Shown: piece by piece, positions 12,605 through 20,908 of the stretch | Numbering within the stretch: the first letter of the stretch is position 1 | Layout: every line of letters begins with the position of its first letter | NCBI GenBank assembly: GCA_021298815.1 | Contig: JAJTHE010000013.1 | Coordinates: 54,407-118,406 of the forward strand | Origin: Betaproteobacteria bacterium | Lineage (GTDB): Bacteria; Pseudomonadota; Gammaproteobacteria; Burkholderiales; CAIKXV01 | Reading direction: 5' to 3' | DNA length: 64,000 bases | Notes under the pieces: generated by a model | What the model saw: the letters and a program-made list of their open reading frames with translations, nothing else | Databases searched by the model: none | Told to the model about the DNA's origin: nothing | Position numbers and translations under genes: made by a program

Positions 12605-13759
12605 TCAGCGCGCGCAGGCGCCGAGTTCGGAAAGGGCGTTCATCAGGACGTCGAGGTCGGCTTCCTCGTTGTAGAAGGACACCGAGGCGCGCAGTTTGTC
12701 GTCCTTCACGTTGACCACGATGTGCCGGTCGCGCAGCTGCTTCTGCAGCGCGAGCGCATCGGGCACCACCAGGTTCACGATGTGGCAGCGGTTCTTCCAG
12801 TCTCGCGAGGTCTGGGTACGGATGCCGGCGCGTTCGATCCGGTCGAGCAGCGACTCGGTCAGGTCGTGCACGCGTCCCTCGATCGCCGGCAGGCCGATCG
12901 ACAGCAGCCATTCGGCAGACCGGCGCAGCACCCACAGCCCGAGGAAGTTCGGGTTGCCCGCCTCGAAGCGGTGCTGCTCGACGACATAGTCGAACTGGCC
13001 GATGTCGGCACCCTTCGTGATCTGCGGCGAACGGACGAACTCGGTGCGGATCTCGTTCACCAGGTCGTCCCGGCACCAGACGACGCCGGTGCCAGTCAGC
13101 CCCTGCAGGCTCTTGTGCGCGCCGATCGCCACGAAGTCGGCGCCGAGCGAATCGACCCGGCGCGCGAGCATGCCGGCGCCCTGTACCCCGTCGAGCACCA
13201 GCCGGATGTCGCGCTTGCGGCATTCCTCGGCGAGCGCATCGATGTCGATCCGCCAGCCGTTGGCATAGGTGACGTAGGCGGTGGAGATCAGGCGGGTGCG
13301 CGCATCGATCTTCTCGAGGTAGGCCTCGATCGGCATGCGGCCGTCGCGGCTCTCGACCTTGCGGATCTCGACGCCCTTGGCCTCGTAGTGCTTCCACACC
13401 CAGAGGTTGACCACGTGCTCCATGTCGGTCAGCAGGATGTTGTCGCCCGGGCGCAGCTCGAACGCATGGGCGGCGATCGCCAGTCCCTCGGCGGTATTCT
13501 TGGTGAAGGCGAGCGAGGTCGGCGTGCAGCCGAGCAGCTGCGCGAGCAGCGCACGGGTGCGCCCGACGTTGGCGCTGTTCCAGGCCTCGGCACCGGCGTC
13601 CTCGTAGATGTCGCGGGTGAACTCCTGCATCGCGCGTTCGGCGCAGCGGGCGAGCGGCGTCTTGCGCGCCGCGTCGAGGTAGGTCCAGCGCTCCAGGGTC
13701 GGGAACTCGCGGCGCAGCGCGGCCCAGTCGGGCGCAAGGGGTTGGGCAGGTGCGTTCAA
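12605..13759 (-). CDS. class V aminotransferase-fold PLP enzyme (cysteine-desulfurase-like)
   Basis: A 384-residue PLP enzyme. The Schiff-base Lys is in AIGAHKSLQG and the cofactor-binding Asp in VLDGVQGAG; AFTKNTAEGLAIAAHAF is the phosphate-binding region. The preferred start is a TTG at 13759 preceded by GGGAGA 7 nt upstream; an ATG at 13795 would add 12 residues and has no visible ribosome site. The family includes cysteine desulfurases, isopenicillin-N epimerases and selenocysteine lyases. Its place just behind xsc and the sulfoacetaldehyde dehydrogenase suggests it acts on an amino-sulfonate or related compound, but nothing in the sequence proves that. Confidence 0.82.
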   Translation of the reverse strand: MNAPAQPLAPDWAALRREFPTLERWTYLDAARKTPLARCAERAMQEFTRDIYEDAGAEAWNSANVGRTRALLAQLLGCTPTSLAFTKNTAEGLAIAAHAFELRPGDNILLTDMEHVVNLWVWKHYEAKGVEIRKVESRDGRMPIEAYLEKIDARTRLISTAYVTYANGWRIDIDALAEECRKRDIRLVLDGVQGAGMLARRVDSLGADFVAIGAHKSLQGLTGTGVVWCRDDLVNEIRTEFVRSPQITKGADIGQFDYVVEQHRFEAGNPNFLGLWVLRRSAEWLLSIGLPAIEGRVHDLTESLLDRIERAGIRTQTSRDWKNRCHIVNLVVPDALALQKQLRDRHIVVNVKDDKLRASVSFYNEEADLDVLMNALSELGACAR

Positions 13760-13833
13760 GACGTGGTCTCCCGTGATGAAGCCGGATGATGCCATGGATG
13801 CCCGCGCTGCCGCGCCGGCCCGGGCACCCCTGG

Positions 13834-15273
13834 TCAGCCGCGGCCGTGCCGCGCCCAGTGCTCGCCGAAGATCTCTTCCAGCGATGGCTCGCGCGGGGCG
13901 ATCGTGCGCACCACGCGCGTGGTGTTCATGAAGTGCCGGTAGTTGAGGTTCTCGGAGAAGCTGTTGCGCCCCCAGGTGCCGCACCCCATGGTCAGCGAGA
14001 ACGGCAGTCCGTTGTCGAAGCTGCCGCCATTGGCGATCGCATGCGCCTGGTTGACGATCACCCGGCAGACCGTCATCTCGCGGCCGAGCCGGTCGATGTG
14101 CGCATCGTCCTTCGAATGGATGCCGCACGAGTGGCCGTTGCCCATGTAGGCGTAGATGTCGCGCAGGATCGAGAACGCATGATCGAAGTCCGCTGCGCGG
14201 TAGACCGTGAGCACCGGCGACAGCTTCTCGCCGGAGAACGGATGCGACGGGCCGGTGCCGGACTCCTCGACCATCAGGCAGCGCGCCTTCGACAGCGCCG
14301 GGCGCGACAGCCCCGCCACCTCGCACACCCGCGGCACCGCCTGCGCGGTCACCGCCGAGGACAGGTGCTGGCCGTCCGGGAACATCGTGCGCCCGAGCAC
14401 GGCCTTCTCGTCGGCCGACAGCATCACCGCGCCCTCGGCCACGAGTGCCGCGACCATCGCATCGTAGACCGCATCGACGACGATCACGCTGTTCTCCGAC
14501 GAGCAGCTGGTCGCGTTGTCGAAGGTCTTCGAGCGCATGATCTTCGCCGCCGCGTCGGCCAGGTCGGCCGAGGCGTCGACGATCACCGCCACGTTGCCGG
14601 CACCGACGCCCAGCGCCGGCGTGCCGCTCGAATAGCCGGCGCGCACGTTGGCCTGCGAGCCGGTCACCACCACCAGGTCGCACTGACGCATCAGTTCGCG
14701 CGACAGTTCCTTGGTCACCGGCTGCGGCAGCATCTGCACCAGGTCGCGCGGCGCGCCGACCGAATCGAGCGCCGCATGGATGTACTCGAGCAGCAGGCGT
14801 GCGGTCGACATGCCCTTGGGCGAGGGCGACAGGATGATCGCATTGCCGCACTTGAGCGCGTTGATGATGTTGTTCGCCGGGGTCGCACCCGGGTTGGTCG
14901 AGGGCACCACCGCACAGACCACGCCGACCGGACGCGCGATCTCGGTCAGCCCGAGTTCCGGCAGCTCGGCCAGCACGCCGGTGGACACCGCGCCCTTCAG
15001 GTCGCGCAGCAGCCCGAGCGTCTTGCGGTGGTTCTTGGTGACCTTGTCCTCGACGTTGCCCAGGCCGGTGTCGCGCACCGACAGCTCGGCCAGGGTGCGG
15101 TTGCGCGTCGGCTCCATGATCGCCCAGCCGCAGGCGAACACCATCGCATCGAGTTGCGCCTGGCCGTAGCGTTCGGCCACCGCCTGCGCGGCGCGGGCGC
15201 GGCGCACCAGGTCGGCCACCGTCCCGGCAGCCGCGGCCTCGCGCGCCTGCCTGTCATCCATCGTCGAACCCAT
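13834..15273 (-). CDS. sauS: acylating aldehyde dehydrogenase, probable sulfoacetaldehyde dehydrogenase
   Basis: A 479-residue dehydrogenase of the CoA-acylating (EutE/AdhE-like) branch. The nucleophile is Cys257 in NATSCSSENS, and PSTNPGATPANNIINALKCGNAI and GVGAGNVAVIVD are cofactor-region hallmarks. SauS interconverts sulfoacetyl-CoA and sulfoacetaldehyde with NAD(P). The assignment rests on the fold type plus direct linkage to xsc and to a divergent CoA ligase. Start at 15273 has AGGAGG about 8 nt upstream. A hairpin with a T-tract lies just before it, so its expression may be lower than that of xsc. An EutE-like enzyme for another aldehyde is the alternative. Confidence 0.78.
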   Translation of the reverse strand: MGSTMDDRQAREAAAAGTVADLVRRARAAQAVAERYGQAQLDAMVFACGWAIMEPTRNRTLAELSVRDTGLGNVEDKVTKNHRKTLGLLRDLKGAVSTGVLAELPELGLTEIARPVGVVCAVVPSTNPGATPANNIINALKCGNAIILSPSPKGMSTARLLLEYIHAALDSVGAPRDLVQMLPQPVTKELSRELMRQCDLVVVTGSQANVRAGYSSGTPALGVGAGNVAVIVDASADLADAAAKIMRSKTFDNATSCSSENSVIVVDAVYDAMVAALVAEGAVMLSADEKAVLGRTMFPDGQHLSSAVTAQAVPRVCEVAGLSRPALSKARCLMVEESGTGPSHPFSGEKLSPVLTVYRAADFDHAFSILRDIYAYMGNGHSCGIHSKDDAHIDRLGREMTVCRVIVNQAHAIANGGSFDNGLPFSLTMGCGTWGRNSFSENLNYRHFMNTTRVVRTIAPREPSLEEIFGEHWARHGRG

Positions 15274-15298
15274 CGCCGGTCCTCCTCGAAAGTGAAAA

Positions 15299-15326
15299 CG
15301 CTCCGCGGACTCGCGTCCGCGGAGCG
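15299..15326 (-). terminator. 12-bp hairpin with T-tract between xsc and sauS
   Basis: A perfect 12-bp inverted repeat (arm GTCCGCGGAGCG and its complement) closes a four-base loop. Read on the minus strand it is followed by TTTTC and more pyrimidines, like an intrinsic terminator. It lies after the xsc stop and only about 26 nt before the sauS start. It probably reduces read-through or stabilises the xsc transcript 3' end. Confidence 0.7.
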
Positions 15327-15347
15327 CCTGCTGCAGGGAAAGCCGGC

Positions 15348-17156
15348 TCAGCGCTTGGCGGCGGTCGCCTTGTACTTCGCCAGGTGGCGCACCGGATGCT
15401 GGAGCGCGTCGCGGCGGAACGGGTCGCCGAGTTCACGCGTGACCATCATCTCGAGGATGGTGGTCTTGCCCTCGCGCTGCGCCTTGCAGGCCGCCTCGAG
15501 CGCAGCGCCGACCTGGTCGAGCTTCTCGATGCGGTGCCCTTCGGCGCCCATCGACTTCGCGATCGCCGCGAAGCTCGGGTTCTTCAGGTTCGAGCCGACG
15601 AACCGGAAGTCGTAGTAGTCGACCTGGTTCTTCTTCTCGGCGCCCCACTGCTCGTTGTTGAACACCACGGCGGTGACCGGGATCTCCTCGCGCACCGCGG
15701 TCAGGATCTCGCCGAAGCTCATCGCCCAGGCGCCGTCGCCGACATAGGCGACGCCCGGCCGGTCCGGTGCCGCAACCTTGCAGCCGATCATCGTCGGGAA
15801 CGCATAGCCGCAGTTGCCGAAGCTCATCGCGGCGAACATGCTGCGCGGGCGCTCGAAACGCAGGTAGGAGTTCGACACCGAGCAGATGTTGCCGATGTCG
15901 GTGGACACCATCGCGTCCTTCGGCATCGCGCGCTCGAGCTCGCGCAGCATCTGCCGCGGGTGCATCCGGTCGGAACCCTTCATCACCTCGAGGCTCCACT
16001 CGTCCTTCTCGTGGTGCCAGTCGGTGAGCTCCTTCTCCCAGGCCGCCTTCTCGGCGGCGACTACCTTCGCGCGGTCGGCCTTGTTGCCGTCGCAGGCGAG
16101 CGTGCGCGAGGCGATGCGCTCGAGCAGCGCGACCGCGGCTTCGCCCGCATCGCCGCAGATGCCCACGCCGATGCGCTTGACCAGGCCGATCATCTTCGCG
16201 TCGGCATCGATCTGGATGATCTTCGCGTCCTTCGGCCAGTAGTCCATGCCGTGCTGCGGCAGCGTGCCGAACGGCCCGAGGCGGGTGCCCAGCGCCAGCA
16301 CCACGTCGGCCTTGCTGATCAGCTTCATCGCGGCCTTCGCGCCCTGGTAGCCGAGCGGGCCGACCCACAGCGGGTGGCTGGCCGGGAAGCTGTCGTTGTG
16401 CAGGTAGCTGCAGGCCACCGGCGCGCCGAGGCGCTCCGCCAGTGCCTTGCAGGCGTCCACCCCGTTGCCCATGATCACGCCGCCGCCGGACAGGATGACC
16501 GGGAACTTCGCGCTCGCCAGCAGGTCCGCGGCTTCATCCAGGCTCTTGCGGCCGCCGGGACCCCGCTCGACCACGATCGGCGGGTTGATCTCGCACTCGA
16601 TGTCGCCATAGAAGTAATCGCGCGGGATGTTGAGCTGGGTCGGGCCCATCTCGAGCATCGCGCGGTCGAAGGCGCGTGCCGTATGTTCGGCCATGCGCTT
16701 GGGGTTGTTCACGTGCGACTGGAACTTGGTGATCTTGGAGAAGATCGGCAGCTGGTCGGTCTCCTGGAAGCCGCCCAGGCCCTGCCCCATCGAACCAGTC
16801 TCCGGGGTCACCACGACTACCGGCGAATGCGCCCAGTAGGCAGCGGCCACCGCGGTCACGAAGTTGGTGATGCCGGGGCCGTTCTGCGCGATGCACACGC
16901 CATGCTGGCCCGACACGCGCGCATAGCCGTCGGCCATGTGCGCCGCGCCCTGCTCGTGCACGGTCGGGATGAAGCGGATGCCGGCGCTCGGGAACAGGTC
17001 GAGCGCATCCATGAAGGCGGAACCGACGATGCCGAACACGTTGGTCACGCCGTTCACGGCCATCGTCTCGACGAAGGCTTCGCTCGGGGTCATCTTCTGC
17101 TTGATGCCGGTGGCGACTTGCTGCGCCGATACGGACGGCTCTACGGGCTTGTTCAT
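15348..17156 (-). CDS. xsc: sulfoacetaldehyde acetyltransferase
   Basis: A 602-residue thiamine-diphosphate enzyme, the typical Xsc length. It converts sulfoacetaldehyde and phosphate to acetyl phosphate and sulfite in the cytoplasm. The TPP-activating Glu is in TVHEQGAAHMADGYAR, and the GDG...NN cofactor motif is in GDGAWAMSFGEI and VVFNNEQWGAEK. Segments such as FSKITKFQSHVNNPKRMAEH and GTLPQHGMDYWPKD distinguish Xsc from acetolactate synthase. Start at 17156 has AGGAGG 5-6 nt upstream; an upstream in-frame extension lies in the promoter. First gene of the leftward operon, divergent from iclR. No pta or sulfite-export gene is in the window. Confidence 0.9.
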   Translation of the reverse strand: MNKPVEPSVSAQQVATGIKQKMTPSEAFVETMAVNGVTNVFGIVGSAFMDALDLFPSAGIRFIPTVHEQGAAHMADGYARVSGQHGVCIAQNGPGITNFVTAVAAAYWAHSPVVVVTPETGSMGQGLGGFQETDQLPIFSKITKFQSHVNNPKRMAEHTARAFDRAMLEMGPTQLNIPRDYFYGDIECEINPPIVVERGPGGRKSLDEAADLLASAKFPVILSGGGVIMGNGVDACKALAERLGAPVACSYLHNDSFPASHPLWVGPLGYQGAKAAMKLISKADVVLALGTRLGPFGTLPQHGMDYWPKDAKIIQIDADAKMIGLVKRIGVGICGDAGEAAVALLERIASRTLACDGNKADRAKVVAAEKAAWEKELTDWHHEKDEWSLEVMKGSDRMHPRQMLRELERAMPKDAMVSTDIGNICSVSNSYLRFERPRSMFAAMSFGNCGYAFPTMIGCKVAAPDRPGVAYVGDGAWAMSFGEILTAVREEIPVTAVVFNNEQWGAEKKNQVDYYDFRFVGSNLKNPSFAAIAKSMGAEGHRIEKLDQVGAALEAACKAQREGKTTILEMMVTRELGDPFRRDALQHPVRHLAKYKATAAKR

Positions 17157-17251
17157 GGCTCCTCCTGGGGCTGCGACGGTTCCGACGGATCGGGGTGGCG
17201 GGAGCGCTGCGGTGCCGGCCGGCACACGACGGGCACTCGCGCGGTGCCGGA

Positions 17252-17280
17252 ACGATAGTGCGCCGACCGCGGCGAGTCAA
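17252..17280 (-). promoter_or_regulatory. sigma70-type promoter of xsc
   Basis: On the minus strand, TTGACT (17280-17275) and TATCGT (17257-17252) are separated by exactly 17 bp. Transcription would start near 17245, giving a leader of about 90 nt before xsc. The -35 box abuts the palindrome at 17281-17313, so a protein bound there could contact or block RNA polymerase. Confidence 0.65.
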
Positions 17281-17313
17281 TCGAAAAACAGGACTTGACG
17301 TCCCGTTTTTCGA
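17281..17313. promoter_or_regulatory. 33-bp palindromic operator in the iclR-xsc intergenic region
   Basis: TCGAAAAACAGGAC (17281-17294) and GTCCCGTTTTTCGA (17300-17313) are inverted repeats of 14 bp with one mismatch around a 5-bp centre. It is the only strong dyad in the 174-bp gap between xsc and iclR. It touches the xsc -35 box on one side and contains the iclR -35 box at its centre. IclR regulators bind palindromes in such divergent gaps, so IclR autoregulation together with control of xsc is the simple reading. Confidence 0.75.
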
Positions 17314-17323
17314 GACCTAAGCT
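17295..17323 (+). promoter_or_regulatory. iclR promoter inside the palindrome
   Basis: TTGACG (17295-17300) and a weak TAAGCT (17318-17323) are 17 bp apart. The predicted transcription start falls at about 17330, next to the ATG at 17331, which would make the iclR mRNA leaderless. The -10 match is poor (3 of 6), so this call rests on spacing and the good -35. Confidence 0.45.
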
Positions 17324-17330
17324 GACTCGC

Positions 17331-18158
17331 ATGAACGTCACCGACCTGCCCGTCGCACCCGCCGCCCCGGCCACCATCGGGTCCGGACAGGCCCCGGGCG
17401 ACCTCGATTCCCCGACGCTGCGGGCGTTCGGCGTGGTCGAGGCGATCGGCCGATCGGGCCGACCGATGCTGCTGATGGACGTGGTGGCGGCGGTGGGACT
17501 GCCCAAGGCAACCGTGCACCGGATCCTCACCCAGCTGGTCGAGGGCGGACTGCTGCGCCGCCTGCCGGGCGCGGGCTACGGCGTCGGCGCGCGCCTGTCC
17601 CGCCTCGGGCGCGACCTGATCACCAACGACGCCGGGCGTCCGGCGCGCCGGGCCATCCTGCAGCGGCTGGTGGACGCCCTCGGCGAGACCTGCAACTTCA
17701 CGATGCTCGATGGCGGGGAGATCATCTACCTCGACCGCGTCGAGACCGCCTCCCCGCTGCGGGTGAACCTGCAGCCCGGCTCGCGGGTGCCTGCGCACTG
17801 CTCCGCCAGCGGCAAGCTGCTGCTCGCGCACATGGCGCCGGCACAGTACGCACGCCTCATCGGACAGTTGCCGCTGACCCGCTTCACCGCGCGCACCCTC
17901 ACCGACCGGGCCGCCCTCGCGGCCGAACTCGCGCGCATCCGCGACTGCGGGTACAGCGTCGACGACGAGGAGTACCTCGAGGGCCTGGTGTGCGTCGCGG
18001 TGCCGGTCACCGACGAGCAGCAGCGCGTATGGGCGACGGTCGCCGTGCACGGCCCGGCGGCCCGCATGCCGATCGACACGGCCCTGGCCCGGCTGCCCGA
18101 ACTGCAGGCCGCCGCGGCAGCCCTCGGCGACACCTATCGCAGCAGCGCCGGTCCCTGA
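17331..18158 (+). CDS. IclR-family transcriptional regulator
   Basis: A 275-residue regulator. A winged helix-turn-helix (about residues 28-85; DVVAAVGLPKATVHRILTQL) precedes the IclR effector domain (NFTMLDGGEIIYLDRVE, CSASGKLLLAHM, DDEEYLEGLVCVAVPV). Start at 17331 is preferred; the TTG at 17295 would lie inside the -35 box. The N-terminus carries a 30-residue Ala/Pro-rich extension. Divergent from xsc and followed on the same strand by a Bug gene and a CoA ligase, it probably senses a sulfoacetate-pathway intermediate. Whether it represses or activates is not visible. Confidence 0.88.
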   Translation: MNVTDLPVAPAAPATIGSGQAPGDLDSPTLRAFGVVEAIGRSGRPMLLMDVVAAVGLPKATVHRILTQLVEGGLLRRLPGAGYGVGARLSRLGRDLITNDAGRPARRAILQRLVDALGETCNFTMLDGGEIIYLDRVETASPLRVNLQPGSRVPAHCSASGKLLLAHMAPAQYARLIGQLPLTRFTARTLTDRAALAAELARIRDCGYSVDDEEYLEGLVCVAVPVTDEQQRVWATVAVHGPAARMPIDTALARLPELQAAAAALGDTYRSSAGP

Positions 18159-18335
18159 ACCGCAGGGAGGCCGTTGCACCCGAAGAAGACTCCGCTTTCC
18201 ATCACGACAGACATCACGACAGGCATCACCGCAGTTCCACCGACAGCAACTTCGAGCGGGCCAGAGAGCCGGACGAAGGCTTCCTGGCCGGTCCTTCCCG
18301 AGGACCGGTCATGCAATCCAACCGAGGAGGATGCA

Positions 18336-19352
18336 ATGACCCACCAGATCCGCCAGCCAGCCCGCACCGGCCGTTCGTCGACCGTGTTCGCCTTCGCCGC
18401 AGCCGCCACCCTCGCCGCGGGCGCCGCGGCAGTGCACGCGCCGGCCCATGCCCAGGGCGCCTATCCGGTGAAGCCGATCCGCATGATCGTGAACTTCCCG
18501 CCCGGCGGCGGCACCGACGTCACCGCACGGCTGATCCAGCCCTGGCTGAGCAAGGAACTGGGCCAGCAGGTGATCATCGACAACCGTGGCGGTGCCGCAG
18601 GCGCGGTCGGCGCGGAGATCGCCGCGCGCGCGGCGCCCGACGGCTACAACCTGCTCTGGACGCTGTCGTCGCACACGATCAATCCCTCGCTCTATGGGAA
18701 GCTCTCGTTCGACACCGAACGCGACTTCGTCGCGATCACCCTCGGCGCCAACGCGCCGCAGATCGTCGTGTCCAGCATGACGCTGCCGGTGAAGGACATC
18801 AAGGAGCTGATCGCCTATGCGAAGGCCAACCCCGGCAAGCTGTCCTATGCATCGCCCGGCGTGGGCTCGCCCGGGCACCTCGCCGGCGAGCTGTTCAAGC
18901 AGCGTGCCGGCATCAACATGCTGCACGTGCCGTACAAGGGCGCAGGGCCGGCGATCCCCGACGTGATCTCCGGCAACGTGCAGCTGATGTTCGCGACCAT
19001 GTCCTCCTCGATGTCGCACGTGCGCGCCGGGAAGATGCGCGCGCTCGGGGTCACCAGCCTGAAGCGCTCGGCCGGCGGCCCGGACATCCCGGCCATCGCC
19101 GAAGGGCTGGCCGGGTTCGAGATGCCGTCATGGTTCGGGCTGCTGGCCCCGGCCGGCACGCCGCGGCCGATCATCGACCGGCTGCACCAGGCGATGGTCC
19201 GGGTCCTCGCGATACCCGAGCTGCGCGAACAGCTGGTCGCGCAGGGCGCCGACCCGGTCGGCAACACCCCCGAGCAGTTCGGGGAACAGATCCGCGAGGA
19301 GTTGAAGCTTTGGGCACAGTTCATCAAGCAGACAGGCATCCGGCCGGAATGA
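18336..19352 (+). CDS. Bug/TctC-family periplasmic solute-binding protein (4 of 8), candidate sulfoacetate binder
   Basis: A 338-residue protein. Start at 18336 follows GAGGAGG at 18324-18330 and opens a signal peptide ending near APAHAQG. Landmarks are YPVKPIRMIVNFPPGGGTDVTAR, NRGGAAGAVG, PDGYN and HVPYKGAG. Its stop overlaps the start of the CoA ligase (ATGA at 19349-19352), so both are made together. By position it should bind the acid that the ligase activates. In Cupriavidus the sulfoacetate cluster uses a different (MFS) transporter, so a Bug-based uptake route would be a variant. Confidence 0.9.
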   Translation: MTHQIRQPARTGRSSTVFAFAAAATLAAGAAAVHAPAHAQGAYPVKPIRMIVNFPPGGGTDVTARLIQPWLSKELGQQVIIDNRGGAAGAVGAEIAARAAPDGYNLLWTLSSHTINPSLYGKLSFDTERDFVAITLGANAPQIVVSSMTLPVKDIKELIAYAKANPGKLSYASPGVGSPGHLAGELFKQRAGINMLHVPYKGAGPAIPDVISGNVQLMFATMSSSMSHVRAGKMRALGVTSLKRSAGGPDIPAIAEGLAGFEMPSWFGLLAPAGTPRPIIDRLHQAMVRVLAIPELREQLVAQGADPVGNTPEQFGEQIREELKLWAQFIKQTGIRPE

Positions 19353-20887
19353 CCGCCGGCGCGCGCACCATCCGGCACTACGTCGACCGCTGGGCCGACG
19401 AGACGCCGCAGGCCCCATGGCTGATCGCGCCCGAGACGGGCGCGGTGATGACCTACGCGAAGCTGCAGGAACACTGCCGCGAGCTCGCGCGCGTGCTGCT
19501 GATGAACGGGCTGTCCCCGGGCGACACCGTGTCGCTGATGATGCACAACGGCTACCAGACCGCACGGCTGCTGGTGGGCATCATGTACGCGGGCCTGCGG
19601 GTGCAGCCGGTCAACCTGCTTTCCCAGCCCTCGCAGCTCAAGTACGTGCTCGAGCATTCGGACACCCGGCTGGTGTTCTGCGCGCACGAGTTCGTCGACC
19701 GGCTGCGCGCGCCGCTGGAGGAGATCACTGCCTCCGGCGAGCGCGACATCGCGGTGTTCCCGCTCAACCCCGACCAGATCGACATCTTCGACGATCCGTA
19801 CATCGCGCACGTGCCGCTGCCGCCGGTGGCCGAGGCCGACGAGGCGCTGCTGATGTACACCTCCGGCACCACCGGCGTGCCCAAGGGCGTGGTGCAGACG
19901 CACCGTGCGGTCGTGTCCGGCGGCCTGTTCACGTCGCAGGCGCATGCGCTCGGGCCGACCGACCGCGTGCTGTGCGCGCTGCCGCTCTACCACATCAACG
20001 GACAGATCGTGACCACCGTCGCGCCGCTGGTGCACGGCGGGTCGGTCGTGATGCCGCACCGGTTCTCGGCGTCGAACTTCTGGCAGCTCGCGGCCGCGCA
20101 TGAATGCACCTGGATCAACGTCGTGCCGACGATCATCGCCTACCTGCTCAACGGCCCGGGGCCGGCCGCGCTCGGGCTGGACGCCTCGCGCATCCGCTTC
20201 TGCCGCTCCGCCTCGGCGCCGCTGGCGCCGGAACAGCACCGGGCGTTCGAGGCGAAGTTCGGCATCGGCGTGATCGAGACGATGGGCCTGACCGAGACGA
20301 ACGCTCCCGCCTTCACCAATCCGCTCGACCCGGCCCTGCGCAAGGTCGGCAGCCCGGGGCAGGCGTTCGGCAACGAAGCGAAGATCATCGATGCCGCAGG
20401 CCGCACGCTGGGCGCGGGAGAACCCGGCGAGATCATGATCCGCGGCGACAACGTGATGAAGGGATACTACAAGTCGCCGCAGCAGACCGCCGAGGCCTTC
20501 GATGCGCAGGGCTGGCTGCACACCGGTGACGTCGGCTACCTGGACGCCGATGGCTTCGTGTTCGTCACCGGGCGCATCAAGGAGCTGATCATCAAGGGCG
20601 GCGAGAACATCGCGCCGCGCGAGATCGACGAGGCGCTGCTCAGGCATCCGTGCGTGCTGGAGGCCGCCGCGGTCGGCATACCCGACGCGAACTACGGGCA
20701 GGAGATCCTCGCCTGCGTGGTGGCCAAGCCGGGCATGGCGGTCACAGCCGAGGAACTGCTGGCGTTCTGCCGCGGCGAACTGGGCCCGTACAAGACGCCG
20801 AAGCGGGTGGTGCTGGTCGACGACCTGCCGAAGGGACCGTCGGGCAAGGTGCAGCGGCTGAGGCTGTCGGAGCTCTACCCCGGCTGA
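19349..20887 (+). CDS. sauT: AMP-forming acyl-CoA synthetase, candidate sulfoacetate-CoA ligase
   Basis: A 512-residue adenylate-forming ligase. The P-loop signature is YTSGTTGVPKG (about residues 170-180); later motifs are MGLTETN, YYKSPQQTAEAF, WLHTGDVGYLD and the C-terminal-domain GRIKELIIKGGENI with the final catalytic Lys in PKGPSGKVQR. All expected active-site parts are present. Start is fixed by ATGA overlap with the Bug gene. Lying beside iclR, xsc and sauS, it would activate sulfoacetate to sulfoacetyl-CoA. The family is broad, so substrate specificity is inferred from context alone; the symbol is provisional. Confidence 0.72.
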   Translation: MTAGARTIRHYVDRWADETPQAPWLIAPETGAVMTYAKLQEHCRELARVLLMNGLSPGDTVSLMMHNGYQTARLLVGIMYAGLRVQPVNLLSQPSQLKYVLEHSDTRLVFCAHEFVDRLRAPLEEITASGERDIAVFPLNPDQIDIFDDPYIAHVPLPPVAEADEALLMYTSGTTGVPKGVVQTHRAVVSGGLFTSQAHALGPTDRVLCALPLYHINGQIVTTVAPLVHGGSVVMPHRFSASNFWQLAAAHECTWINVVPTIIAYLLNGPGPAALGLDASRIRFCRSASAPLAPEQHRAFEAKFGIGVIETMGLTETNAPAFTNPLDPALRKVGSPGQAFGNEAKIIDAAGRTLGAGEPGEIMIRGDNVMKGYYKSPQQTAEAFDAQGWLHTGDVGYLDADGFVFVTGRIKELIIKGGENIAPREIDEALLRHPCVLEAAAVGIPDANYGQEILACVVAKPGMAVTAEELLAFCRGELGPYKTPKRVVLVDDLPKGPSGKVQRLRLSELYPG

Positions 20888-20908
20888 GGCCGGCCGCCGG
20901 GGGACGGC

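Noticed and set aside
17295..17330. Upstream TTG start for iclR
   Set aside because: It lies in the -35 box and at the centre of the palindrome, so it would not be transcribed.
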